NCBI RefSeq assembly: GCF_017368455.1
Contig: NZ_JAFNJU010000002.1
Span: 124,001-188,000 of the forward strand
Source: Proteiniclasticum aestuarii
GTDB lineage: Bacteria > Bacillota > Clostridia > Clostridiales > Clostridiaceae
Length of the DNA: 64,000 nucleotides
Reading direction: 5' to 3'
Positions within the stretch are counted from its first letter, which is position 1; each line of letters opens with the position of its first letter. Position numbers and translations under genes: made by a program. The notes beneath the pieces were generated by a model, which made no database searches, had not been told where the DNA came from, and saw nothing but the letters and a program-made list of their open reading frames with translations. This document shows positions 40,970 through 49,183 of this stretch, piece after piece.

Positions 40970-41884
40970 ATGTCGACGCTAAAAATCGAAAAGAAATTAT
41001 TGATTCATTCTGTTATCCTCTCCATCGCTTTCTCTATTGTAGGGGTGAGCGCGGGACTTCTGGCGAAATCCCAGATGATCATGTTTGACGGACTCTATTC
41101 CCTTGTCAGTGTGATTCTGTCCTACCTGTCCCTGGCATCCGCCAGATTCATGGCACAGAGCGACTGGAAGAAATTCCCCTTTGGAAAATCCATTGTGGAA
41201 CCGCTGGTGGTCATTGTGAAATACTCCGCCATTCTTCTCATTCTCTCCGTTTCGGTGATCAACGCCACCTATACCATTTTCCAGGGCGGCATCACCGTTG
41301 ATACCGACACGGCGCTTCTGTATTCTCTGTTCTCTTCTCTTGCATGCCTACTCATGTATCTGCATCTGAAGAGAAAATCGAAGAAGCATAGCTCCATGCT
41401 CCTCACCGCAGAATCCTCCCAGTGGCTCTTTGACACCTATGCAAGCTTTGGTGTGCTCATCACCTTCGCTCTGGTGTTTTTCATGGAGCGCTATCAGGTG
41501 CTTACAGGGCTTCTTCCCTACATCGACCCGCTGATTGTGATCCTCATGGCCGCAAGCTTTGCGAAGGTGCCTTTCGTCTCCATCAAGATGGCATTAAGAG
41601 ATGTCCTTGGCATGTCTCCGGAGGGAGAACTGGCCAATAGACTCAGCGATCTGATCACGGAAATCGAAGAGAAGTACCGCATGAAGGAATCTTTCCTGCG
41701 CGTCACCAAGAGAAGAAAGCTCCTTAGAATGGAGATTGATTTCATCGTGGATGAACACTCCCTGGTCCAGACCATCAAAGAGCAGGATAAGATCCGGGAA
41801 GAACTGGAGAGAAGGCTGACCCCCATCAAGACAGACAAGTGGATCACCGTTTCTTTCACCTCCAACAGAAAATGGGCTGTATAG
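40970..41884 (+). CDS. Cation diffusion facilitator (CDF) family transporter
   Basis: A 304-residue protein with six helices. MIMFDGLYSLVSVILSY in the second helix and WLFDTYASFGVLITF in the fifth carry the Asp and neighbouring residues of the CDF metal site, although the usual HxxxD in the fifth helix is LFDTY. A cytoplasmic domain follows. It expels Zn, Mn, Fe or related divalent ions. The start is unclear: ATG 40970 lacks a strong ribosome site and TTG 40949 is the alternative. It is downstream of tetR with a strong terminator after it. Confidence 0.82.
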   Translation: MSTLKIEKKLLIHSVILSIAFSIVGVSAGLLAKSQMIMFDGLYSLVSVILSYLSLASARFMAQSDWKKFPFGKSIVEPLVVIVKYSAILLILSVSVINATYTIFQGGITVDTDTALLYSLFSSLACLLMYLHLKRKSKKHSSMLLTAESSQWLFDTYASFGVLITFALVFFMERYQVLTGLLPYIDPLIVILMAASFAKVPFVSIKMALRDVLGMSPEGELANRLSDLITEIEEKYRMKESFLRVTKRRKLLRMEIDFIVDEHSLVQTIKEQDKIREELERRLTPIKTDKWITVSFTSNRKWAV

Positions 41885-41905
41885 TCTTCCATATAGAGTA
41901 AATAC

Positions 41906-41951
41906 AAAAGGATAGGGACGGATCATGAAAATGATCCGTCTCTATCCTTTT
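41906..41951 (+). terminator. Terminator of the cation transporter gene
   Basis: AAAGGATAG-GACGGATCAT / ATGATCCGTC-CTATCCTTTT, a 19-bp stem with one mismatch. Confidence 0.85.
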
Positions 41952-41989
41952 ATGTTTCCGGCTTTTGCAATAAAATCATTCAGAAAAAC

Positions 41990-42018
41990 AAAAAAACTCG
42001 TTGCTTTCACAAAGAGTT
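41990..42018 (-). terminator. Terminator of the tRNA-Leu pair
   Basis: On the minus strand AACTC, 14-base loop, GAGTT followed by TTTTTG. Confidence 0.55.
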
Positions 42019-42026
42019 CATTCCAC

Positions 42027-42111
42027 TGGTGCAGATGAAGGGAGTCGAACCCCCACGCCTCTCGGCGCTAGATCCTAAGTCTAGTGCGTCTGCCAATTTC
42101 GCCACATCTGC
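42027..42111 (-). tRNA. tRNA-Leu (anticodon TAG)
   Basis: An 85-nt class II tRNA with acceptor GCAGATG/CATCTGC, long variable arm and encoded CCA. The anticodon stem CTAGA/TCTAG encloses the loop CTTAGGA. It reads CUA-type leucine codons. It follows tRNA-Leu(GAG) by 23 bp, and the two are probably cotranscribed. Confidence 0.95.
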
Positions 42112-42134
42112 CTATTCAGTTGAAAGAGATTAAA

Positions 42135-42220
42135 TGGTGCAGATGATGGGACTTGAACCCATACGAGCTGTTGCCCGCTACCCCCTCAAGATAGTGCGTC
42201 TGCCATTCCGCCACATCTGC
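42135..42220 (-). tRNA. tRNA-Leu (anticodon GAG)
   Basis: An 86-nt class II tRNA with acceptor GCAGATG/CATCTGC and encoded CCA. The anticodon loop TTGAGGG lies between CTATC and GGTAG. It reads CUC/CUU codons. The acceptor stem is identical to the neighbouring tRNA, which suggests duplication. Confidence 0.95.
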
Positions 42221-42631
42221 CTGTTTTTAATCACATATATTATTCTAACTTCAGATAAGGTAATAGTCAAGGAAAAAATTCCAAAATATGACGGAAGAAA
42301 ATCCTTGAAAATACTATTCTCGAGTTCCTGTGATCCAAGTCCGTCCTGTTTCCACCACCCCCATTTTCGTTCTCCGGCTACCCGCAAGGGAATACGCCCC
42401 TTCCTCTAATCTGTTAATGAATATACTACTCCATTACGAAAGTTTAGTTGTACATATCTCAGAGAAGAAAATTCATAATTTATTTATTTTTATCGTTTTT
42501 TTCCTTGTATCAAAAAACTGAATCAGTTATCATGAACCTAGAATTTGGATTGTGATATTTTGACAATTAATATACAGACTGTAAAACGCAGCCATTCAGA
42601 TTCAATGACTTATAAAGGAACGATTAAATAG
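42221..42631. other. 411-bp gene-free region before pullulanase
   Basis: It contains the tRNA promoter at the left end and a TTGACA (42560-42565) with a weak -10 (TAAAAC) about 50 bp before the pullulanase start. The middle 250 bp show no ORF, repeat or RNA structure I can support. Confidence 0.5.
42242..42270 (-). promoter_or_regulatory. Promoter of the tRNA-Leu pair
   Basis: TTGACT (42265-42270), 17-bp spacer, TAGAAT (42242-42247) on the minus strand, about 22 bp before the tRNA. Confidence 0.7.
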
Positions 42632-44680
42632 ATGGAAAACAACACGCAGAATGAACTGGACGTTCTCCAGAGAGAAGCCGTCCAGATTCCACAGCTCCTG
42701 CCTGATTTCAGAAAACTTACGGAGTTCTATGACTCCGATTATTTTAAAGAGAACCTGATCTACGATGGCGATGATCTGGGTCTTACTTATGGTGTCGAAG
42801 GCATCCGACTGAAATTCTGGGCACCTGTAGCCAGCTCCGTGAATCTTCTTCTTTATCAGAATGCCCAGGACCAGGAGCCTCTCTTTGTCTATCCCATGGA
42901 GAAGGATGTGAAGGGAACCTACAGCCTGTCCATTCCGGCTCTGGCCGATGGGCTCTACTATCTCCTGGAAGTGGACCACCAGGGTGAAAAGACCTACACA
43001 CCGGGACCTTACGTCACCTCCGTCAGCATCAACGGAGAAAAGGGATGTATCCTGGATCTTCGAACCACAGACCCGGAAGGCTTCCGGTATCATGACGCAC
43101 CGAAACTGGAAAACCCTGTGGATGCGGTGGTCTATGAAGTGCACGTACGCGATATGACCATCCACCATGATTCAGGCGTCGCAGCAAAGGGGAAGTATCT
43201 GGGCTTCGTGGAAGAAGGGACGAAGAACGAGAAGGGTCATGCCACAGGCATCGATCATCTGAAAGAGCTGGGGGTCACCCATGTGCAGCTCCTGCCCATC
43301 TTCGATTACAACTGTCTGGATGAGTCTAAAGACGAAGGGCAGTACAACTGGGGATATGACCCGCTGAACTACAACGTACCGGAAGGCTCCTATTCCAGTG
43401 ATGCGAAAAATCCCAAAGCAAGAATCACCGAGCTGAAGAGCCTCATCATGGGGCTTCATAAAAACGGCATGGGCGTCATCATGGACGTGGTCTACAACCA
43501 CACCTCCGACAGCCTGCTGTCCAATTTCCACAAGTCCACTCCGCTCTACTACCATAGAAGCACCGACGGAAACTTCACCGATGCTTCCGCCTGCGGAAAC
43601 GAGACCGCATCGGAGCGACCTATGATGAAGAAGTTCATGATCGACTCCCTTCTCCACTGGGTGAAGGAATATAAAATCGACGGTTTCCGGTTCGATCTCA
43701 TGGGTATCCATGATATCGAGACCATGCTGGAGATCGAAACCGCTTTAAGAAAAGTCAAACCGGACATCATTCTCTACGGAGAAGGCTGGACCGGCGGAGC
43801 CTCTCCTCTCCCGGAGGAAAAAAGACTGGTGAAGAGGAACATCGGTATGACCCCAGGCATCGGAGCATTCAATGATGATTTCAGAGATGGCGTCAAAGGT
43901 CACGTGTTCTTCAATGAGCGAGGCGGATTCGTCAGCGGAGGCGGTCTTGAAGAATCCGTGAAGTTCGGCATCACCGGTGCCGTACGGCATAAGGATCACA
44001 ACTACCGAGACATCCTGTATACAGACTTCCCCTGGGCACAGAATCCAGGCCAGAGCATCAATTATGTGTCCGCCCATGACAATCTCACCCTCTACGACAA
44101 GCTGGTGGACGTGAACAAGGGAAAAAGCGCTGAAACCATCCGAGACATGGCAAAACTTGCCAACGCCATGGTGCTTACCAGTCAGGGCGTTCCCTTCATC
44201 CATGCCGGTGCAGAGTTTCTGAGAACCAAGTTCGGCGACCACAACTCCTATCGTTCTCCGGATTCCATCAATGCACTGCACTGGGACATGAAGAGCAGAA
44301 ACATCGATGTGGTGAACTATTACAAGGGTCTCATCTCCCTGCGAAAGACCTACAAGGCTTTCAGAATGAGAACCCAGAAAGAGATTGAAGAGAACATCCT
44401 CTTCTATACAAAAGAGAGAAAAGCACCTCTGAAGCTGAAAGCGTCCAATGTGATCAGCTACATCCTGAAGGATCCCGTGGAGAAGATCACCTTCCTTGTG
44501 GCCTTCAATGGAAGTGGCCAAGACCAGCAGATCACTCTTCCCAGAGCATCCTGGGATGTGCTGGTGGACAAGTTCCAGGCGGGAACAGACTGTCTCTGGC
44601 GCACCGAGCAGAAGAAAGTCTCTCTCAAACCCCATTCCGCCCTGGTCATGAAAACAGACGGACTTCTCCCTCTGGCTTAA
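42632..44680 (+). CDS. pulA: Type I pullulanase
   Basis: A 682-residue alpha-1,6-debranching enzyme. The N-terminal CBM48-like beta domain (GVEGIRLKFWAPVASSVNLLLY) precedes a GH13 barrel. The pullulanase signature YNWGYDPLNYNVPEGSYSS is present; the catalytic nucleophile is in DGFRFDLMG, the acid/base Glu in ILYGEGW and the transition-state Asp in YVSAHDNLTLYD. No signal peptide, so it acts on glycogen or imported maltodextrins in the cytoplasm. ATG with AAAGGA about 12 bases upstream. Monocistronic, with a strong terminator. Confidence 0.93.
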   Translation: MENNTQNELDVLQREAVQIPQLLPDFRKLTEFYDSDYFKENLIYDGDDLGLTYGVEGIRLKFWAPVASSVNLLLYQNAQDQEPLFVYPMEKDVKGTYSLSIPALADGLYYLLEVDHQGEKTYTPGPYVTSVSINGEKGCILDLRTTDPEGFRYHDAPKLENPVDAVVYEVHVRDMTIHHDSGVAAKGKYLGFVEEGTKNEKGHATGIDHLKELGVTHVQLLPIFDYNCLDESKDEGQYNWGYDPLNYNVPEGSYSSDAKNPKARITELKSLIMGLHKNGMGVIMDVVYNHTSDSLLSNFHKSTPLYYHRSTDGNFTDASACGNETASERPMMKKFMIDSLLHWVKEYKIDGFRFDLMGIHDIETMLEIETALRKVKPDIILYGEGWTGGASPLPEEKRLVKRNIGMTPGIGAFNDDFRDGVKGHVFFNERGGFVSGGGLEESVKFGITGAVRHKDHNYRDILYTDFPWAQNPGQSINYVSAHDNLTLYDKLVDVNKGKSAETIRDMAKLANAMVLTSQGVPFIHAGAEFLRTKFGDHNSYRSPDSINALHWDMKSRNIDVVNYYKGLISLRKTYKAFRMRTQKEIEENILFYTKERKAPLKLKASNVISYILKDPVEKITFLVAFNGSGQDQQITLPRASWDVLVDKFQAGTDCLWRTEQKKVSLKPHSALVMKTDGLLPLA

Positions 44681-44705
44681 GACTGAAACAAGATAAACCT
44701 TTAGA

Positions 44706-44756
44706 CAGCCCTTTACGAAGAACACGGCGTTTCTTCGAAAAGGGCTGTTTTTTTTT
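44706..44756 (+). terminator. Terminator of pulA
   Basis: CAGCCCTTT-CGAAGAA / TTCTTCG-AAAGGGCTG with single unpaired bases, followed by TTTTTTTT. Confidence 0.85.
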
Positions 44757-44963
44757 GGCAAAAACTTCCTTTTAAGAAACATGAATGCTGATCCTTTCCC
44801 TTCTCATGATTCACTGCACCCTTTCACCTCCCTTCCGACCTCTTTCCTTCTGATAGACCCTTGAACCTCATCCTTATATATCCTTCCTTGTTTTTGCATA
44901 TTCATGACAGAATATATTTTGATAATGAAAACGTATAACAGCAAATTACTGCAATTAAAGGGG

Positions 44964-44992
44964 TTGACATTCCTCCTAAAGCTTACTATCAT
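44964..44992 (+). promoter_or_regulatory. Promoter of the nhaC-argH operon
   Basis: TTGACA (44964-44969), 17-bp spacer, TATCAT (44987-44992). Confidence 0.75.
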
Positions 44993-45027
44993 GAATAAAT
45001 AGTGCATTTTATGCATAAATATGTATT
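44990..45027. promoter_or_regulatory. Tandem ARG boxes over the nhaC-argH promoter
   Basis: CATGAATAAATAGTGCAT (44990-45007) matches the ARG consensus at 14 of 18 positions. TATGCATAAATATGTATT (45010-45027) matches at 15 of 18. The two are 2 bp apart, as in classical ArgR operators, and cover the -10 and start site, implying repression by arginine. Confidence 0.6.
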
Positions 45028-45045
45028 CATAGGAGGACATGGAGA

Positions 45046-45102
45046 ATGATGAATTATTTCTCCTTCTGCAGAGGGATTACGAAGAATCGGACGAAAGAAT
45101 AA
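45046..45102 (+). CDS. Possible 18-residue leader peptide MMNYFSFCRGITKNRTKE
   Basis: The ATG has AGGAGG 9 bases upstream and the frame ends 20 bp before the carrier start. Alternatively, the same ribosome site could serve a longer carrier form starting at 45039, but its spacing to that ATG is only 2 bases. No terminator hairpin follows, so if real it would act by translational coupling. Confidence 0.4.
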   Translation: MMNYFSFCRGITKNRTKE

Positions 45103-45122
45103 ACTTATGGAGGAAATATATT

Positions 45123-46649
45123 ATGACAGACTATGGCTTTTTATCCGTTATTCCAGTGATTCTGGCTGTAACCATTGCAATCAAATACAAAAATGTGGTT
45201 CTTGCACTCTTTGCCAGTGTGCTTACAGGGGTAATGATTCTTGTGAACTACAATCCCATCAAAGCCGTCACCGAAACCATTCAGACCTATCTTTTCGGAC
45301 AGCTTCAGGATTCCTATAACGCCGGTGTCCTGGTGCTTCTGGTCTTCATCGGAGGTTTCATCGCTCTCATGGAAAAATCCGGCGGTGCTCTGGCCTTCGC
45401 CAGCAAGGCCTCCAAGGTCATCAAGTCCCGTGCCAAAGTGCAGCTGGCGGCCTGGATCGGCGGAATCATCATTTTTTTCTCAGATCTTGGTACTCCGCTG
45501 ATCATCGGACCCATCTTCGAGCCTCTCTTCGACAAGCTCAAGGTGTCCAAGGAAAAACTGGCCTACATCATCGATTCCACTGCTTCTCCCGTGGCCGTCC
45601 TTGTGCCCTTCATCGGATGGGGGGTCTACATCATGGGACTCATCCAGAAGGAGTACGAGCTCCTTGGCATTACTGAATCCGACTGGACCGCATTCATCAA
45701 GTCCATTCCATTCAACATCTATTCCATTCTGGCTGTGCTCTTCGTTCCACTCATCGCCTTTGCCGGATATGAGTTCAGCGCCATGGCCAAAGCGGAGAAG
45801 AGAGTGCAGGAAACCGGAGAGAAATACTGGAAGACCTCCAGACCTATGAGAAAGACCGATACAGAAGGTGCGGTGGAAAGCAAATCTTCCCTGATCTTCG
45901 TCCCTCTATTTGTTCTCTTTATCACCCTCTTCGGGATTCTGGCTCCTCTGGGCTTTCCTTTCACCCAGGTGCCCGGAAGCGCATTTAGAGGCGCCTTAAG
46001 CACCGGATACCTTCTGGCAGCCGCTGTCCTCATCGCCATGATGGTCTACTACAAGGTGAAGTCCTTTGAGGAAACCTTCAGCATCTATCTGGGTGGTATG
46101 GCCAAGATGATGAATGTGGCCATCATACTGGTTCTTGCCTGGTCCTTGAGTGCGGTGAGCAAAGAGCTTGGCACCTCCGCCTACATCATCAGCATCACCG
46201 ACGGCAATCTGCCGGCTTTCCTGATTCCTGCTGTGACGTTCCTTATCGGTGCGGTGTTATCCTTCGCCACAGGAAGCTCCTGGGGAACCTATGCGATTCT
46301 GATGCCTCTGGTCATTCCCATGTCCGTGGCTTTAGGCGCACCCCTCTATGCCTCCATCGGGGCAGTCCTTGCAGGAGGAATGTTTGGTGACCACTGCTCC
46401 CCGATATCGGATACGACGATTCTCGCCTCCTCCGGTGCAGGCTGCGATCATGTGGACCATGTGAAGACCCAGCTGCCTTATGCGCTCATGAATGGAGGAG
46501 CTTCCTTCATCGGCTATCTCCTGGCAGGCATCACAGGAAGCGCCCTGTCTGTTGTGGTCTCCTTTGCGCTCCTGGTGACTCTGTATCTTGTCACCTCCAA
46601 ATACAAAGGCGTGAAGATCAGTGATGCAGACTACAGCGAAGCTGCATAG
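45123..46649 (+). CDS. NhaC-family Na+/H+-type antiporter, predicted amino acid carrier
   Basis: A 508-residue protein with about 12 helices. NhaC features include FFSDLGTPLIIGPIF, TASPVAVLVPFIGWGVY, FATGSSWGTYAILMPLVIPM and GDHCSPISDTTILASSGAGCDHVDHVKTQLPYAL. The family covers Na+/H+ exchange but also malate-lactate (MleN) and predicted lysine (LysW) transport. Here the gene is 29 bp upstream of argH and behind ARG boxes, so transport of arginine, ornithine, citrulline or a related compound is inferred. ATG 45123 follows GGAGGAAAT. Confidence 0.85.
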   Translation: MTDYGFLSVIPVILAVTIAIKYKNVVLALFASVLTGVMILVNYNPIKAVTETIQTYLFGQLQDSYNAGVLVLLVFIGGFIALMEKSGGALAFASKASKVIKSRAKVQLAAWIGGIIIFFSDLGTPLIIGPIFEPLFDKLKVSKEKLAYIIDSTASPVAVLVPFIGWGVYIMGLIQKEYELLGITESDWTAFIKSIPFNIYSILAVLFVPLIAFAGYEFSAMAKAEKRVQETGEKYWKTSRPMRKTDTEGAVESKSSLIFVPLFVLFITLFGILAPLGFPFTQVPGSAFRGALSTGYLLAAAVLIAMMVYYKVKSFEETFSIYLGGMAKMMNVAIILVLAWSLSAVSKELGTSAYIISITDGNLPAFLIPAVTFLIGAVLSFATGSSWGTYAILMPLVIPMSVALGAPLYASIGAVLAGGMFGDHCSPISDTTILASSGAGCDHVDHVKTQLPYALMNGGASFIGYLLAGITGSALSVVVSFALLVTLYLVTSKYKGVKISDADYSEAA

Positions 46650-46678
46650 GGAAAAAGAAATTCAAGGAGGAAAATCAA

Positions 46679-48079
46679 TTGAAAAATCTATGGGGTTCCA
46701 GATTCCAGAAACAGATGGATCAGATGGTGGAAGAATTCAACGCTTCCATCACCTTTGACATCGCCCTGTACAAGCAGGACATCCGAGGAAGCATCGCCCA
46801 TGCAAAGATGCTCTCGAAGATGAACCATCTCACGGAGGAAGAACTGGAACAGATCCTAACCGGACTTAAGAAGATCGAAAAGAAAATCGAAGAAGGTGTT
46901 CTTACCTTCACCTATGAGGATGAGGACATCCACATGGCCGTTGAAAGCCAGCTGATCAAAGAAATCGGGGATGTGGGCAGAAAGCTTCACACAGCCAGAA
47001 GCCGAAACGATCAGGTGATTCTGGATGTGCGGCTCTATCTGAAAGAAGAGATGGAAGAGCTCTTTTCCATCATCCAGGTGCTTCTGAAGACCCTGATGGA
47101 AAAAGCGGAAAGCCACAAGGAAATGCTCATGCCCGGTTTTACCCATCTTCAGCATGCGCAGCCTGTCACCGTGGGATTTCATCTCATGGCCTACTTCCAG
47201 CAGTTTAAAAGAGATCTGGAAAGACTGATGGACTGCTACAAAAGAACGGACTATAACCCGCTGGGCGCCTGCGCTCTGGCCGGCACCACCATCCCCATCG
47301 ACCGTGCCTATACGGCGGATCTTCTGGGCTTTCAGGCGGTGACGGAAAACGCCATGGATACGGTGGCCGACCGGGACTTCATTGTGGAGTTCATGAGCGT
47401 CTCTTCCCTCTTCATGGCCCATCTGAGCAGACTTTCTGAAGAATTCATTCTCTGGAATGCGCAGGAATTCAGCTTCATCGAAATCGATGACGGATTCTGT
47501 ACGGGCAGCAGCATCATGCCTCAGAAGAAGAATCCGGACATTCCTGAACTCATCCGTGGCAAGACCGGCCGTGTCTATGGACACCTTCTGGGACTGCTTA
47601 CGGTGCTGAAGGGTCTGCCCATGGCCTTCAACAAGGATTTTCAGGAAGACAAGGAGGCGCTCTTTGATACGGTGAAGACCGTGAAGACCAGTGCCGTGAT
47701 CTTCTCCCAGATGCTGGAGAACACCACGTTCAAAGAAGAACACATAAAGAAACATATGGACAAAGGCTTCCTGGCCGCCACGGATCTTGCCGAATATCTG
47801 GTGACCCAGGGCGTTCCCTTCCGCACTTCCCATGAACTGGTGGGTGCCATTGTCAAGTATTGTGAAAAGACCGGTGAAACACTGATGACGCTGAAAGATG
47901 AGGTCCTTCCGGACATCGATTCACGCCTTCAGGGCATTGTCCTTCCGGATCTTAGTAGCAGTGCCTGCATTCATAGAAGAAGCTCTTTCGGAGGAACTTC
48001 TCCCGCAGACGTCATGAGACAGATCGAAAAAGGGAAAGAAGTGCTGGAGTGGTCCATAGGAAATAACGAAGTTCTGTAG
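46679..48079 (+). CDS. argH: Argininosuccinate lyase
   Basis: A 466-residue enzyme that splits argininosuccinate into arginine and fumarate, the last step of arginine synthesis. Conserved segments are LWGSRF at the start, HTARSRNDQV, the HLQHAQPVT loop and the signature GSSIMPQKKNPD containing the catalytic Ser. The start is TTG with AAGGAGG 8 bases upstream. It is cotranscribed with the NhaC-type carrier under putative ArgR control; argG is not in the window. Confidence 0.96.
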   Translation: MKNLWGSRFQKQMDQMVEEFNASITFDIALYKQDIRGSIAHAKMLSKMNHLTEEELEQILTGLKKIEKKIEEGVLTFTYEDEDIHMAVESQLIKEIGDVGRKLHTARSRNDQVILDVRLYLKEEMEELFSIIQVLLKTLMEKAESHKEMLMPGFTHLQHAQPVTVGFHLMAYFQQFKRDLERLMDCYKRTDYNPLGACALAGTTIPIDRAYTADLLGFQAVTENAMDTVADRDFIVEFMSVSSLFMAHLSRLSEEFILWNAQEFSFIEIDDGFCTGSSIMPQKKNPDIPELIRGKTGRVYGHLLGLLTVLKGLPMAFNKDFQEDKEALFDTVKTVKTSAVIFSQMLENTTFKEEHIKKHMDKGFLAATDLAEYLVTQGVPFRTSHELVGAIVKYCEKTGETLMTLKDEVLPDIDSRLQGIVLPDLSSSACIHRRSSFGGTSPADVMRQIEKGKEVLEWSIGNNEVL

Positions 48080-48091
48080 TAACAGGCTATG

Positions 48092-48122
48092 AAAGAAGAG
48101 GTTTGACCTCTTCTTTTCTTTT
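48092..48122 (+). terminator. Terminator of nhaC-argH
   Basis: AAAGAAGAGGT, three bases, ACCTCTTCTTTT, then CTTTT. Confidence 0.8.
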
Positions 48123-48201
48123 GCAGAAAAGACTGATCTGAGATGCACACTTCTCTCCTTTGCAGTATACTGAAGCTGACTGGTCTTCAGAGGACAAGCA
48201 G

Positions 48202-48246
48202 TTGACAATCCTATAGCAATAAGATATATTGTTACGTAAGTAACAA
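48202..48246 (+). promoter_or_regulatory. Promoter and operator-like dyad of natAB
   Basis: TTGACA (48202-48207), 17-bp spacer, TATATT (48225-48230). The dyad TTGTTAC-GTAA-GTAACAA (48229-48246) begins at the end of the -10. No regulator gene is adjacent. Confidence 0.6.
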
Positions 48247-48274
48247 GTTAATTTGGTCAAACAAGGAGAAGAAA

Positions 48275-49183
48275 ATGAAACTGGAAGTGAAAAACATACA
48301 CAAGAGTTTTTCCGACGTGAAGATTCTCAAGGACATCTCCTTTGAGGTGGAAAGCGGAAAAGCCATGGGTTTTCTCGGTAGAAACGGTGCCGGAAAAACC
48401 ACCACTCTGCGTGCGCTCATGGGCGTTTTCAGGCAGAATCAGGGGGAATTCATTCTGGACGGAAAGATCTTCCGTCCGGAAGACTACAAGGTAGGCTACC
48501 TGCCCGAAGAACGAGGCATGTATCCCAAAGAGGAGATTGCCCATCAGCTGGAGTATTTCGGAAAACTCCGAGGCGGGGACAAGAACGAGCTCCGAAGAAA
48601 CATCGACTACTGGCTGGACCGGGTGGACCTCTCCGCCTACAAGAAGAAAAAACTCGAGACCCTGTCCAAGGGAAACCAGCAGAAGATCCAGATTGTGCAG
48701 TCTCTGGTGAACAATCCTGACATTGTCATACTGGATGAGCCCTTCAGCGGACTGGACCCGGTGAATTCCATGGTCCTCAAGGATATCATTGTGGAACTCA
48801 TCTCAGACAACAAGCTGGTGATCTTCTCCAGTCATCAGATGTCCTATGTGGAGGAATTCTGTGACGAGATCACCCTCATCAACCAGGGCGAAATCGTTCT
48901 GACGGGAAACCTCAGCAGAATCAAGACGGAGCGAGGAAAAAACCGCATTCGTCTGTCCGCAGCCAAGTCGGATGAGAACATGCTGAGAAAAGCGCTCTCC
49001 TCTTTTGGAGAAACCCATATCAGAGAAGACAAGACCTCCTACATCGTCCATGTCCCCGGAGAAGACAATCCTTCGGTGATCATGAAAAGACTGCTGGAGG
49101 AAGGTGTGGAAGTCAGAAGCTTCTCTCCTTATCTTCCTTCCCTGACTGAAATCTTTGTGGAAACGGCAGGTGACAAACTATGA
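48275..49183 (+). CDS. ABC transporter ATP-binding protein (NatA-like)
   Basis: A 302-residue ATPase: Walker A GRNGAGKTT, signature LSKGNQQKIQ, Walker B IVILDEPFSGLDP and the switch His in SSHQM. The C-terminal 80 residues resemble NatA/YhaQ. With its membrane partner it probably exports Na+ or an amphipathic compound. ATG after AAGGAGAAG. It overlaps the permease gene by 4 bp. Confidence 0.88.
   Translation: MKLEVKNIHKSFSDVKILKDISFEVESGKAMGFLGRNGAGKTTTLRALMGVFRQNQGEFILDGKIFRPEDYKVGYLPEERGMYPKEEIAHQLEYFGKLRGGDKNELRRNIDYWLDRVDLSAYKKKKLETLSKGNQQKIQIVQSLVNNPDIVILDEPFSGLDPVNSMVLKDIIVELISDNKLVIFSSHQMSYVEEFCDEITLINQGEIVLTGNLSRIKTERGKNRIRLSAAKSDENMLRKALSSFGETHIREDKTSYIVHVPGEDNPSVIMKRLLEEGVEVRSFSPYLPSLTEIFVETAGDKL

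Noticed and set aside
43745-44782. Open frame of 345 codons on the minus strand
   Set aside because: Antisense to pulA and runs through its terminator.
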